Source of the DNA: Variovorax sp. J22P240
Lineage (GTDB): Bacteria > Pseudomonadota > Gammaproteobacteria > Burkholderiales > Burkholderiaceae_C
DNA length: 64,000 bases
Assembly: GCF_030316855.1 (NCBI RefSeq)
Contig: NZ_JASZYR010000007.1
Span: forward strand, 124,001-188,000
Direction: 5' to 3'
Position numbers and translations under genes: made by a program. This document shows positions 25,442 through 34,709 of this stretch, piece by piece. The notes under the pieces were generated by a model. That model was not told where the DNA came from. It did not search any database and saw only the letters and a list, made by a program, of their open reading frames with translations. Each line of letters starts with the position of its first letter. Position 1 is the stretch's first letter.

Positions 25442-26371
25442 TCAATTCACCGCGCGGCGGCCATCTGGCTTGCCGCGCTTTGCTTTCATGCCGGAGAAGA
25501 ATGCATAGAGCTGCTGCGCTGCCGGGGACAAGGTCCGGCCTTTTCGTCGGATGAGGCCGATCTTTCGGGTGATCACCGGGTCGTAGAGCGGAACACTCAC
25601 AAGCAGCGGATGGTCCGCATCCGGCATGGCGATCGAGGGCACCGCGGCCACGCCCAGGCCCGCCTCCACCAGCCCGAGCATTGTGGTGACGTGCTGGGTC
25701 TCATAGATGCTCTGTGGACGGCCAGGCAGGCCTGACAGCGCCTGATCCAGCAGCAGCCGGTTCCCCGATGCCTTGCTGACCGAGATGTAGTCGTACTGCC
25801 CCAGATCGGTCCAGCTCACGCGGCGCTTCTTCGCGAGCGGGTGGTCGCGCCGGCAAGCCGCAACGAAACGCTCCTCCAGCAAGGGCTTGAACTCGATGTC
25901 CGCCTCCTTGCCTCCAACGAAGTTCAGTCCGAAGTCAGCCTCACCGCGCGATACGGCGGAGAGCACTTCGTTCGCGCTGGCGTCGAAGACCTTGACCCGG
26001 ATCTTCGGGTAGCGCTCGTGGTAGCGCGAGATCACCTGCGACAGGAAGTAGTAGACGGTCGAAGGCACGCAGGCGATCGTCACCTCGCCCATGCGCGTGG
26101 CTGCCACACCGCGGATGCCCAGCAGCGTGTGGTCAAGGTCGTCCAGGAGCTGCTGCACCTTGCGATCGAAGTCGCGACCTACCGAGGTCAGGCTCACACG
26201 CCGGGTGGTGCGGTCGAGGAGCCGCACCCCAAGTGCTTCTTCAAGCTTTTCGATGCGCCGGCTGAAGGCCGGCTGCGATACATGCAGCGCCTCGGCCGCC
26301 TTGCGAAAGCTGTTGAGCTCGGCCACCGCCCGGAACGCCTGCAGGTCGTTGAGATTGAAGTTGATGGCCAT
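25442..26371 (-). CDS. LysR-family transcriptional regulator
   Basis: A 309-residue regulator. The winged helix is NLNDLQAFRAVAELNSFRKA then AEALHVSQPAFSRRIEKLEE, followed by DRTTRRVSLTSVG, and an effector domain with VTIACVPSTVYYFLSQVI. The start at 26371 (MAINFNLND) is chosen because AGGAGG lies 8 bases upstream; the ATG at 26377 would be only 2 bases from it. It lies between the C5-dicarboxylate operon (convergent, dctA side) and the divergent Bug-PrpF operon, so it most probably controls the latter and perhaps both. Inverted repeats in the divergent region (26396-26435) are candidate sites. Confidence 0.87.
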   Translation of the reverse strand: MAINFNLNDLQAFRAVAELNSFRKAAEALHVSQPAFSRRIEKLEEALGVRLLDRTTRRVSLTSVGRDFDRKVQQLLDDLDHTLLGIRGVAATRMGEVTIACVPSTVYYFLSQVISRYHERYPKIRVKVFDASANEVLSAVSRGEADFGLNFVGGKEADIEFKPLLEERFVAACRRDHPLAKKRRVSWTDLGQYDYISVSKASGNRLLLDQALSGLPGRPQSIYETQHVTTMLGLVEAGLGVAAVPSIAMPDADHPLLVSVPLYDPVITRKIGLIRRKGRTLSPAAQQLYAFFSGMKAKRGKPDGRRAVN

Positions 26372-26395
26372 GCGCATTGCCTCCTGAAGCACTCT

Positions 26396-26435
26396 CACTG
26401 ATCCACAGTGTGCATCAATCGATCCTAAACATGCA
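26396..26435. promoter_or_regulatory. Candidate LysR operator: nested inverted repeats
   Basis: CACTG-ATCCA-CAGTG (26396-26410) is a perfect 5-5-5 inverted repeat. TGCAT at 26411-26415 and ATGCA at 26431-26435 form a second one. They lie in the 167-bp region between divergent lysR (starts 26371) and the Bug gene (starts 26539), where LysR-type proteins usually bind. Binding is inferred only. Confidence 0.35.
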
Positions 26436-26538
26436 ATTCACAGAAGTCTTCCATGAGCCGAACATTCACCCAAGGCCAAAACAACAAGAAGCCTCCCGTT
26501 TCAGACCCAGTACCAAGACATCCACCGGAGTAGACAAA

Positions 26539-27510
26539 TTGAAGTTCCAGAAGATTCGCCTCGTAGCAGCTGTCGCGCTGGCTGCGTCCGTGGCCTGCGG
26601 CAGCGCAGCAGCCGCCTTTCCTGAGAAGTCGATCACCCTCGTGGTTCCCACGGCGGCAGGGGGTGCCAACGACGCCATGGCCCGCGTCATCGGGCAGGCG
26701 ATGTCGGCCATCCTCAAGCAACCGGTGATCGTCGACAACAAGGCCGGCGCCAACGGCGCGATTGCCACCGAGTACGTGATGCGAGCCGCCCCGGACGGCT
26801 ACACGCTCATGCTGGGCTACATCGCAACGCACGCGATGAACCCCGCCCTGCAGAAGCTTCGTTACGACCCGGTCAAGGACTTCGAGCCCGTCGGCATGGT
26901 CGGGTCGTCGGCGACGCTGATGGTGCTCAATCCCGCCGTCAAAGCCGGCAACGCGAAGGAAGTCGTGGCGATGCTCAAGGCCGCTCCGGACAAGACCAGC
27001 TACGCCTCCGCAGGCAACGGCACCGCGCCACACTTCGCCGCCGAGATGTTCAAGCTCTCGACCGGTACGAGCATGCTGCACGTGCCGTACAAGGGGTCGG
27101 CGCCGGCGATCACCGACACCATCGGCGGACAGACCCAGGTGATGTTCCCGAGCCTTTTCACAGCGATGCCGTATGTCAAGGCCGGCAAGCTGAAGGCGGT
27201 GGCCGTTGCAGGCCCCAAGCGCTCGGCGCTCATGCCGGACGTACCCACGCTTCAGGAGCAAGGGATCGCCGACGTCGACGTGTCGCAGTGGTACGGCATC
27301 TTCGCGCCGGCGAAGACACCCAAGCCAGTGATCGAACAGCTCAACAAGGTGCTCAATGAGGTGCTGGCCGACAAGAGCGTGATCAAGCGCCTCGAGGACC
27401 ACGGCGCAGAGGTGTCGACCATGACGACCGACCAGATGCGCACCTATGTTGCGCAGGAGCAGGTCAAGTGGAAGAAGGTGGTCCAGGCCGCCAAGATCAC
27501 CGCGGATTGA
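26539..27510 (+). CDS. Bug-family periplasmic solute-binding protein
   Basis: A 323-residue exported receptor starting from TTG at 26539: this gives a normal signal peptide (KFQKIRLVAAVALAASVACG then SAAAA) and CCGGAG lies 8 bases upstream, whereas upstream ATGs add non-native residues. Mature Bug features: FPEKSITLVVPTAAGGANDA, VDNKAGANGAIATEYV, ASAGNGTAPHFAAEMFKLS and YKGSAPAITDTIGGQ. It should bind a carboxylic acid in the periplasm. The PrpF-Bug fusion gene starts 1 base after its stop codon, and the second half of that fusion is a close paralogue of this protein. Confidence 0.88.
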   Translation: MKFQKIRLVAAVALAASVACGSAAAAFPEKSITLVVPTAAGGANDAMARVIGQAMSAILKQPVIVDNKAGANGAIATEYVMRAAPDGYTLMLGYIATHAMNPALQKLRYDPVKDFEPVGMVGSSATLMVLNPAVKAGNAKEVVAMLKAAPDKTSYASAGNGTAPHFAAEMFKLSTGTSMLHVPYKGSAPAITDTIGGQTQVMFPSLFTAMPYVKAGKLKAVAVAGPKRSALMPDVPTLQEQGIADVDVSQWYGIFAPAKTPKPVIEQLNKVLNEVLADKSVIKRLEDHGAEVSTMTTDQMRTYVAQEQVKWKKVVQAAKITAD

Positions 27511-27511
27511 G

Positions 27512-29536
27512 ATGAACCGATCGATCCCCTGCGTACTGATGCGCGCCGGTACTTCACGCGGACCCTTCTTTCTGCGTGACTGGTTGCCGGAGGGCGACGA
27601 GGCGCGTGACCAGGCGCTGATCGGCGCCATCGGTGCCTCCGATCCGCTCCAGCTCGACGGTGTGGGAGGCGGCAGCACCTTGAACAGCAAGGTCGCCATC
27701 GTGTCGCGCTCGTCGCAGCCGGGCTGCGACATCGACTATCTCTTTGCGCAGGTAGGCGTCGGGCACCGGTCGGTCGACACGCGGCCCAACTGCGGAAACA
27801 TGCTCTCGGGCGTTGCGCCTTTCGCAATCGAGCAGGGTTTGATTCCTGCGACGGACGGAACCACCAGCGTTCGTGTCTACAACGTCAACACCGGGTCGCG
27901 CATCGACGTGACCGTTCGGACGCCGGGCGGCCGTGTGACCTACGAAGGCGACGCGCGCATCGACGGCGTAGCCGGTACGGCGGCACCCATCCTTCTCAAC
28001 TTTCTTGACGCTTGGGGTGCAGTCACTGGTCATGTTTTCCCGACCGGCAAACGGATCGACACCATCGACGGGATCGAGGTGACCTGCATCGATGCAGCGA
28101 TGCCGCTGATGATCGTGCGCGCGGCTGATCTGGGAGTGAAAGGAGATGACAAACCAGCAGCGCTGGATGCAAACGTCCCGTTGCTCGAGCGGTTGGAAAC
28201 CCTTCGCCTGGAGGCCGGCCGCAGGATGGGACTCGGCGATGTGTCCAACAGCGTCATACCCAAGCCGGTGCTCGTGAGCGCTGGCGCGTCGAATGACAGC
28301 ATCACCTCGCGCTACTTCACCCCGCGCAAGTGTCACGCATCACATGCGGTAACCGGAGCCATAGGTGTCGCCAGCGCATTTGCCCTGCCCGGGACGGTGG
28401 CGAGCGGCATGGCGCGCGAGCCGGGGCGGCATGGCCTCGTCGTGCTGCATCCCGCAGGTCAGATCGATGTTGAAGTCGAACTGGCGGGGCACGGCGATGC
28501 TGCGACGGTCGAGCGAGCAGCCCTGGTTCGAACGGCCCGGAAGATCATGCAGGGCGAACTGCATCTGCCTGACTACGTGTTTTCGCGTCCAGGAGCACAA
28601 GACGCCGAGACGTCAGACTTCCCCCGCAGAAGCCTGACAATCATCGTCCCGACGCGCGCCGGTGGCGGCAACGACACGATGGCACGGATCATCGCCGCAA
28701 AACTGGGCCCGCTGCTCGGCCAGGAAATTGTGGTCGACAACAGGGCGGGCGCGAATGGCGCCATCGCAAGCGAATACGTAGCGGGCGCCGCGCCGGACGG
28801 CCACACCTTGATGTTCGGCTACGTCGGTACGCACGCGATGAACCCAGCTCTGCAAAGGCTGGGCTATGACCCGGTCCGCGATTTTGAACCGGTTGGGCTC
28901 GTCGGTTCTTCATCGACCTTGATGGTGGCCCATCCGGAAAGAGGCGCCCCTGATCTGCACACGCTCATCGGCCTGCTCAGGGACACCCCTCGGTGTTTCA
29001 GCTACGCATCTGCTGGCGACGGGACGCCTCCGCACTTCGCAGCCGAACTTTTTCAGCTCAGTAGTGGAACGTCAATGGCGAACGCGACCTTTGAAGGAGC
29101 GGCACCTGCGATCGCCGACACGGTCAGCGGGCGATCGCAGATCATGTTTCCCAGCCTCTTTACCGCGTACCCGTTCATCAGGGCAGGACGACTGCGCGCT
29201 TTGGCCGTCGCAGGGCCGAAGCGCCTGGAGGCACTCCCCGCCGTGCCGACGCTCGCGGAGTTGGGCGTTCCGGGCGTGGACGTCGTTCAGTGGTATGGAC
29301 TCTTCGCCCCTGCTGGCACACCTGGGCCGGCCATTGATCGCCTCAACCGCGCGCTCAACGAAGTACTGACCGATCCGGAGGTCGTCGAACGCTTCGAAAG
29401 CCAGGGCGCCAAGGTCGAGGCCGGACCTCCTGCAGCGCTTCGCCGGCGCGTTCATGACGATCTCAGCCGATGGCAGGGTGTCGTGGCCGAGGGGGCGCTC
29501 GCCCCTCAGGACTCACCTGTCCTTGTTTTGGACTGA
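27512..29536 (+). CDS. PrpF-family isomerase fused to a Bug solute-binding domain
   Basis: A 674-residue two-domain protein in one uninterrupted frame. Residues 1-355 are a PrpF/GalD-type isomerase (methylaconitate isomerase or 4-oxalomesaconate tautomerase family): PCVLMRAGTSRGPFFLRDWL, GVGGGSTLNSKVAIV, NCGNMLSG with the active-site Cys94, and a second cysteine in PRKCHASHAVTGAIG (Cys274), ending with the normal RTARKIMQGEL segment. Residues 370-665 are a Bug domain (PRRSLTIIVPTRAGGGNDTM, VDNRAGANGAIASEYVAGAA, THAMNPALQRLGYDPV) without a signal peptide. It closely resembles the upstream Bug protein. PrpF works in the cytoplasm and Bug proteins in the periplasm, so the Bug half would be cytoplasmic, a sensor, or vestigial. 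The join lies near nucleotide 28600. It probably arose by tandem duplication of the Bug gene and loss of the intervening stop and signal sequence. Confidence 0.82.
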   Translation: MNRSIPCVLMRAGTSRGPFFLRDWLPEGDEARDQALIGAIGASDPLQLDGVGGGSTLNSKVAIVSRSSQPGCDIDYLFAQVGVGHRSVDTRPNCGNMLSGVAPFAIEQGLIPATDGTTSVRVYNVNTGSRIDVTVRTPGGRVTYEGDARIDGVAGTAAPILLNFLDAWGAVTGHVFPTGKRIDTIDGIEVTCIDAAMPLMIVRAADLGVKGDDKPAALDANVPLLERLETLRLEAGRRMGLGDVSNSVIPKPVLVSAGASNDSITSRYFTPRKCHASHAVTGAIGVASAFALPGTVASGMAREPGRHGLVVLHPAGQIDVEVELAGHGDAATVERAALVRTARKIMQGELHLPDYVFSRPGAQDAETSDFPRRSLTIIVPTRAGGGNDTMARIIAAKLGPLLGQEIVVDNRAGANGAIASEYVAGAAPDGHTLMFGYVGTHAMNPALQRLGYDPVRDFEPVGLVGSSSTLMVAHPERGAPDLHTLIGLLRDTPRCFSYASAGDGTPPHFAAELFQLSSGTSMANATFEGAAPAIADTVSGRSQIMFPSLFTAYPFIRAGRLRALAVAGPKRLEALPAVPTLAELGVPGVDVVQWYGLFAPAGTPGPAIDRLNRALNEVLTDPEVVERFESQGAKVEAGPPAALRRRVHDDLSRWQGVVAEGALAPQDSPVLVLD

Positions 29537-29655
29537 TCGAGCCGCCTCCACCTGCCTGCGCGAGGCCCCGATTCCCAACGCTTCCGAGGGCGCGCCACCA
29601 GCGGCCCTCCGGGGGACCACGCAACACTTCTAGAACTGTATTGGTGACACAAGAC

Positions 29656-30945
29656 ATGAGCAAATCCATCCTCGCCCTCGCAGGGCTTGCCGCTTCGGGG
29701 ACCGCGATGGCGCAATCATCCGTGACGCTTTTCGGCGTAGCCGATGCAGCCGTCAGCTACTACAGCACGAAGAGCGTGCTGTATTTTTCGCCGATCGCTT
29801 CGCTGCCTCCCATTGCGACGCCGGCCGAGGTGCAGCTTTCCCAAACTGCCCTCTCCAGTGGCGGGAACGCCTCAAGCCGGTTCGGGTTCCGTGGTACCGA
29901 AGATCTTGGCGGCGGATTGGCTGCCAGCTTCTGGCTGGAGGCCGGCTTCAACCAGGACACGGGCCTCATCCCCAATGCGGCTTTTGCGCGGCGGTCCACG
30001 GTCAGCCTGTCGAGCAACAACTTCGGTGAAGTTCGTCTTGGTCGCGACTATGTGCCAACCTATTGGAACGAAAGCGTGTTCGATCCCATGGGCGCGGTTG
30101 GCGTAGGCGAGAACCTGATCAAGACAGTGAGCGGCGCTATCGCAATCGCTCGGGGACCGGGCTCGCCAGTGTCTTCGACCGACAACGCGGTTCGCGCGTC
30201 AAACAGCGTTGGATACTTCCTTCCGCGAAATCTTGGTGGCTTCTACGGCCAGCTGATGTATGCGCTACCGGAGAACGTGGATTCCAGCAACGTTGCAGGC
30301 AGCCCCTCGACGAAGGGCCGCTACTATGGAGGTCGCTTCGGCTACGCCAGCGGCCCTTTGGATATTGCCGTCGCCTACGGTGAAAGCAGTGCCGCCGACG
30401 CCGCGACCTTGACCGCCGCCGGCGTTCCGACCGGCGGTTGGCTCTCGGAGAGTCTGCGAACGGTCAATCTGGGCGCCTCATATGACTTCGGCATCCTGAA
30501 GCTCATGGGGGAAGTCTCCCAAGTGCGCGACAGCACAAACCGAGTGGGACCGGGGCGGGGCCTCATCAGACCCCCTGCGGTCAAGGAGAACGACAACTAC
30601 AACGGCGCGATGATTGGGATGACTGTGCCTTTGGGCGCGGGGATGTTCAAAGCCTCGATCGCACGTGTAGATTTCGACAACGACTTGGGAGTGGTGCCAC
30701 CGGGTTCGCCAGAGCGAGATGCTTCCGTAAGCAAGCTTGCGGTCGGGTATGTTTACAACCTCTCCAAACGGACCGCACTCTACGCGACCATGGCGCGGGT
30801 TCGGGTCAACGATGGTCAGAACAATCCCGCGATCATGGGTGTTTCTGCTGGTGGCCTTGCATATCTGCCAGCAGGCTCCGCTACCTCGGGCTTTGCTCCG
30901 CGCAGTGCGACTGGCTACGATTTCGGATTGCGCCACACGTTCTGA
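29656..30945 (+). CDS. Gram-negative general porin
   Basis: A 429-residue outer-membrane trimeric beta-barrel porin of the betaproteobacterial type. It begins MSKSILALAGLAASGTAMAQ, a typical signal peptide, followed by SSVTLFGVADAAVSYYST. Internal marks are SRFGFRGTEDLGGGLAASFW, NNFGEVRLGRDYVPTYW and the C-terminal aromatic GYDFGLRHTF required for barrel assembly. It follows the PrpF-Bug gene by 119 bp in the same direction and probably lets its substrate across the outer membrane. No hairpin terminator with T-run was found after it. Confidence 0.88.
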   Translation: MSKSILALAGLAASGTAMAQSSVTLFGVADAAVSYYSTKSVLYFSPIASLPPIATPAEVQLSQTALSSGGNASSRFGFRGTEDLGGGLAASFWLEAGFNQDTGLIPNAAFARRSTVSLSSNNFGEVRLGRDYVPTYWNESVFDPMGAVGVGENLIKTVSGAIAIARGPGSPVSSTDNAVRASNSVGYFLPRNLGGFYGQLMYALPENVDSSNVAGSPSTKGRYYGGRFGYASGPLDIAVAYGESSAADAATLTAAGVPTGGWLSESLRTVNLGASYDFGILKLMGEVSQVRDSTNRVGPGRGLIRPPAVKENDNYNGAMIGMTVPLGAGMFKASIARVDFDNDLGVVPPGSPERDASVSKLAVGYVYNLSKRTALYATMARVRVNDGQNNPAIMGVSAGGLAYLPAGSATSGFAPRSATGYDFGLRHTF

Positions 30946-31283
30946 TGCAACGAGGCCGGGGCCGAACTCCCCATATCCGAATGCAATGTTTCGGATTCGG
31001 TCGAGTGTGATGCCGACGGTCAGCTATTCGACCCGAAGCGGTCATCGCTCGCGCGGGCGCCGGAGGCTGCTACTGGCCGCGAATGATCTGCCGCTCCTGG
31101 GCGCCGGCCTTGGCGGACTCGGCAGGACGGAGACTTCTTCTTCGTCATGCAGGCTCCGGCGGTTGTTGGGGCCTCGTGCACGGCGCCGTAACCTTGCATC
31201 GCAAAGAGAGGACGGAGGGTCGGAAGGGCAATTGCACCTTGGTGCAGCCTGGTTCGCGGATCTTCGGGACGTCGCGCAAGGCG
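30946..31283. other. Intergenic between porin and convergent SYLF gene
   Basis: 338 bp without a supported gene between two convergent genes. A 7-bp stem (ATCCGAA at 30975 with TTCGGAT at 30990) lacks a T-run. The stretch GACGGTCAGCTATTCGACCC at about 31017 looks like intergenic repeat material of Burkholderiales, which I cannot confirm. Confidence 0.35.
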
Positions 31284-31886
31284 CTAGGGCTGATTCAGCT
31301 GGGCGTAGGGCACGAACGCGGCGCCGCCCCAATTGGCCTGCAGCAAGACGCCCTTGTCGGTGAACTGGTAGGTGGACACGTAGGGATTGAAGGACATGGA
31401 CATGTCCGCCGATGATCCCGCGGTGCGCAGCTTCATGGTTGCGTCGGCCGACGCAGCGACGTCGGCGCCGAGCCTGCGAAATTGGTCGAACACTTCCTTG
31501 TTCTTGAAAACCATAACTTGGCGGAAATCCTTGTATCCAATGCCCGGCCCGGTGCCGGCGCGCGTTGCAAGCATGAAGGTGTTCGCCTGCGTTGAGTTGT
31601 CGACCAGCACCCCTGTGCCGCGCGCCCCGACGAAGAGCAGGACGTTGATCTGCGAGGAATCGAACACTGCGTAGCCGACCGCCTTCTTCACTTCATCGCG
31701 GGTCTCGGGCTTTTGCGCAAAGAGCTCGTCGAGCGTCTTGTCGCGCATGGCGAGAATCTCCGCCTTGACTCTGGGGACATCGGCAGGCGACAGCGTGGGC
31801 TGCACGGAGCTATCGCCATGCGTGGATCCTGTGGCGCAGGCCGATAGCAGGACGGGCAGCAACACCATCCAACAACGATGTTTCAT
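31284..31886 (-). CDS. YSC84/SYLF-domain lipoprotein
   Basis: A 200-residue lipoprotein (MKHRCWMVLLPVLLSACATG, lipobox LSAC). The lipid-binding SYLF/YSC84 core follows: KAVGYAVFDSSQINVLLFVG, ARGTGVLVDNSTQANTFM, RAGTGPGIGYKDFRQVMVFK and a C-terminal YQFTDKGVLLQANW. Members bind phosphoinositide or other lipids in eukaryotes; the bacterial proteins are periplasmic or membrane-bound and of unknown role. It is a monocistronic gene convergent with the porin. Confidence 0.82.
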   Translation of the reverse strand: MKHRCWMVLLPVLLSACATGSTHGDSSVQPTLSPADVPRVKAEILAMRDKTLDELFAQKPETRDEVKKAVGYAVFDSSQINVLLFVGARGTGVLVDNSTQANTFMLATRAGTGPGIGYKDFRQVMVFKNKEVFDQFRRLGADVAASADATMKLRTAGSSADMSMSFNPYVSTYQFTDKGVLLQANWGGAAFVPYAQLNQP

Positions 31887-32284
31887 GTTGAGTTCCTGAG
31901 GAGCGAGGGGAGTGAGGCAGGCACCAATGAGTTCGTGTCATTGTGCGCCCAACCGACGGTCGGGAGACCATCGCTGCCATGCCTTCTGCCCATACCATGG
32001 AGCACCAGGACCCTACCCGGTGCACGACAGGTAGCTCGAAACTCGACCTCCGATTGGGGGTCACATTCAGCAAATGACATTGCGTTGAACTATCTGGCGT
32101 TCGGGGCTGATCCAGGCGCTTTACAACTCCAAGGCCTGATCGTTCGACTGCCGTCAGCGTCGATGTTGCCATCCCGACTTTTCATTGGATCTGCATTGAG
32201 CAAGCTCAAGGCGGCGCCGAAAGCACGTTCACTACGAAGTGAGGACGCGAACCGCCGTCGAAGGGTCCACTTTCGAGGAGGACG
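31887..32284. other. Intergenic, no gene seen
   Basis: 398 bp upstream of the divergent SYLF lipoprotein and the autotransporter fragment. Open frames in it have no family features. I see no strong inverted repeat. Confidence 0.4.
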
Positions 32285-32560
32285 ATGAAAGCAGCCCGGC
32301 ACTCCACCGCGCGACCCTGGGTCTTGTCGCGGCGCTGTTGACCACTGGCGGATTCGGCGCTGTACAGGCCCAGTCCAACTGGACGGGCGCGCTCTCCTCC
32401 GACTGGTTCTCGCAAGGCAACTGGCTCAACGGCCTGGTTCCCGCAGCGGGATCACCGCCAACCTCGATGTCTCGAATCCGGCGCTCATCCAGGCCACCAA
32501 TGCCACGGCACAGCAAGTGAGCGTGGGTCAAAGCGGCACGGGTGTCGGCGTGACGTGCGC
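32285..32560 (+). pseudogene. N-terminal fragment of an autotransporter-type passenger protein
   Basis: An ATG at 32285 is out of frame with the signal-like LHRATLGLVAALLTTGGFGA then VQAQSNWTGALSSDWFSQGN. After about 32445 another frame carries the continuation ITANLDVSNPALIQATNATA, then QQVSVGQSGTGVGV. This is the typical start of large autotransporter passengers (WxGxxSxDWFxxGNW, then anchored beta repeats). No further passenger or beta-barrel follows; the next gene (cytochrome c) begins about 100 bp later. It is a broken remnant with at least two frameshifts. Confidence 0.6.
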
Positions 32561-32676
32561 GAGCGCGTGGTGGCCAGCACGCTGAGAACTGCCGCAACAA
32601 TTCAATGGACGCGCGCGCCCGAGTACGGCATGCTTGCGCGCGAGTGCCCCACGAACGATCGCTGGCGACCCCCCAA

Positions 32677-33399
32677 GTGACCAACTCACGTCGATTTGCG
32701 CAGGCATGCCTCGCCGGCTTCGCGGTCGCGTTGCCGAGCCTTGGATTCGGTCAGCAGGACGCGCTGCCCGCATTCAAGGAACTCGACTCGATGGAAGCGA
32801 GAGTTCAAGGTTGCGTGACCTGCCATGGCCAGAGCGGGCAAGGGACCAGCAACGGCTACTTCCCGCGAATCGCGGGGAAGCCGGCCGGCTACCTCTACAA
32901 CCAGCTCGTGGCGTTTCGCGACGGCACCCGGCGCTACCCGCCGATGAACTATCTCGTCGCGTATCTGCCGGATTCCTATCTCAAGGAGATCGCAGACCAT
33001 TTCGCCAAGCAGCGCCCACCGTTCGCGGCACGTGAAGACGCCGGCGCCGATGCAGCCGCGCTGGCGCGAGGGAAGGCGCTGGTGACGGCAGGGGACCCGC
33101 AGAAGGGAATCCCCGCGTGCATTGCCTGCCACGGCGCGGGGCTGACTGGCATGAACCCGGGCATTCCCGGACTGGTGGGGCTTCGGCCAGGCTACATCGC
33201 GGCGCAGCTCACCCGTTGGCGGGTCGGCGACCGGCATGCGGCCGACCCCGACTGCATGAAGAGGATTGCAGTGCGCCTCACGGAGATCGATGTGAACGCG
33301 GTGGCCGCCTGGCTGGGGCAGCAAGATCCTCCCAGAGACCCCTCACCCGAGTCCTCGAACCTCGTTCGCATGCCGCTGGCATGTGGCAGCCAACGGTAG
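32677..33399 (+). CDS. Diheme c-type cytochrome
   Basis: A 240-residue periplasmic cytochrome with two heme sites: CVTCHGQSGQG and CIACHGAGLTG, the pattern of cytochrome c4-like diheme proteins. GTG at 32677 is preferred as start because it gives a normal signal peptide (TNSRRFAQACLAGFAVALPS then LGFG); the ATG at 32605 adds 24 arginine-rich residues that would not fit a signal sequence. It lies just upstream of a triheme cytochrome gene and begins a six-gene respiratory cluster. It probably delivers electrons to the type-B oxidase. Confidence 0.78.
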   Translation: MTNSRRFAQACLAGFAVALPSLGFGQQDALPAFKELDSMEARVQGCVTCHGQSGQGTSNGYFPRIAGKPAGYLYNQLVAFRDGTRRYPPMNYLVAYLPDSYLKEIADHFAKQRPPFAAREDAGADAAALARGKALVTAGDPQKGIPACIACHGAGLTGMNPGIPGLVGLRPGYIAAQLTRWRVGDRHAADPDCMKRIAVRLTEIDVNAVAAWLGQQDPPRDPSPESSNLVRMPLACGSQR

Positions 33400-33404
33400 T
33401 CGCG

Positions 33405-34697
33405 ATGCGTCGGCCCTGGATCACCTTCCTTGGCGCGGTCGTGGTGATCGGGGTGATCGGCGTTGCCGCGATGTACTACCTGCTTCCCGGCGAGCTTCGC
33501 CCCACCCAGGGGGTAGCGACGACGCCCAACGCCACGACGCAAGTCATCAACAAGGGCGAGTACCTCGCGCGCGCCGGTGACTGCGTTGCGTGCCATACCC
33601 ATCCGGGCGGCCAGGAGTTCGCCGGCGGCCGCGCCATGCCGACACCGTTCGGCAACCTCTATGTTCCGAACATCACGCCGGACGAGGAAACGGGCATCGG
33701 CGCGTGGTCTCCCGAGGAGTTCTATCGCATGATGCACAAAGGCGTGTCCCGCGACGGTACGTTGCTGTACCCCGCAATGCCCTTCGCCTCCTACACCAAG
33801 GTGACGCGCGAGGACTCGGACGCCATCTTTGCCTACCTGATGTCGGTGCCGCCGGTGAAGCAGCCCAACCGGCCGCACGAGCTGCGCTTCCCCTACAACA
33901 AGCGGGAGCTACTGGTCGGTTGGCGCGCCTTGTATTTCAACGAAGGCGAGTACCAACCCGACCCGAAGCAATCCGCCCAGTGGAACCGCGGAGCCTACCT
34001 CGTACTGGGCCTGGGCCATTGCGCCATGTGCCACACGGCCGTGAATCCCCTGGGCGGTTCGAGCGAATCGAAGGCGTTCGAGGGAGGGATGATCCCGAAC
34101 CAGAACTGGTACGCGCCATCGCTGACCTCGAACCGGGAAGCCGGGCTGGGCAACTGGAGCCTTCAGGACATCAAGGATCTGCTCCAGGCCGGCGTCTCGC
34201 ACCGCGGGACCGTCTACGGGCCGATGGCCGAGGTCACCTACAACAGCCTTCAGTACCTGAGCGACGAGGACGTGGAGGCAATGGCCGTCTACTTGAAGGC
34301 ACTGCCGCAGCGCGACTCCGAGCCGCCGCCCACGAGCCAGGCGCGCCTGGTGGCGCCGAACGTCATGGAGCTGGGCCGCAAGGTCTACGCTCAGCAATGC
34401 GCGATGTGTCACGGCGAAGAGGGCAAGGGCCATCCGCCGGGCCTGCCGCCGCTTGCCGGCAACCAGTCCATCACCATGGCGTCGCCCGTCAACTCGATCC
34501 GCATGGTGCTCAACGGCGGCTACGCGCCCGGGACCCGGAAGAACCCGAGGCCGTACGGGATGCCTCCCTTCAATCACATCCTCAACGACGACGAGGCGGC
34601 CGCCGTCGTTACCTACATCCGCGTCGCCTGGGAGAACAGTGGCACCCCGGTGTCACCTGCCCAGGTCAATGATCTGCGCAAGCTCATACCCGAATAG
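33405..34697 (+). CDS. Triheme membrane-anchored cytochrome c
   Basis: A 430-residue cytochrome with one N-terminal membrane helix (FLGAVVVIGVIGVAAMYYLL) and three CxxCH sites: CVACH at Cys60, CAMCH near residue 205 and CAMCH near residue 342. The layout resembles the cytochrome c subunit of membrane alcohol or aldehyde dehydrogenases (three hemes, VNPLGG and GEEGKGHPPGLPPLAG regions). No dehydrogenase partner sits here; instead it lies directly before the oxidase subunits and would act as electron donor. The start at 33405 follows the previous stop by 5 bases. Confidence 0.85.
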   Translation: MRRPWITFLGAVVVIGVIGVAAMYYLLPGELRPTQGVATTPNATTQVINKGEYLARAGDCVACHTHPGGQEFAGGRAMPTPFGNLYVPNITPDEETGIGAWSPEEFYRMMHKGVSRDGTLLYPAMPFASYTKVTREDSDAIFAYLMSVPPVKQPNRPHELRFPYNKRELLVGWRALYFNEGEYQPDPKQSAQWNRGAYLVLGLGHCAMCHTAVNPLGGSSESKAFEGGMIPNQNWYAPSLTSNREAGLGNWSLQDIKDLLQAGVSHRGTVYGPMAEVTYNSLQYLSDEDVEAMAVYLKALPQRDSEPPPTSQARLVAPNVMELGRKVYAQQCAMCHGEEGKGHPPGLPPLAGNQSITMASPVNSIRMVLNGGYAPGTRKNPRPYGMPPFNHILNDDEAAAVVTYIRVAWENSGTPVSPAQVNDLRKLIPE

Positions 34698-34709
34698 GAG
34701 GAGGCGGAA

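Noticed and set aside
30975..30996. A 7-bp hairpin after the porin gene
   Set aside because: The stem is short and lacks a T-run, so it is not called a terminator.
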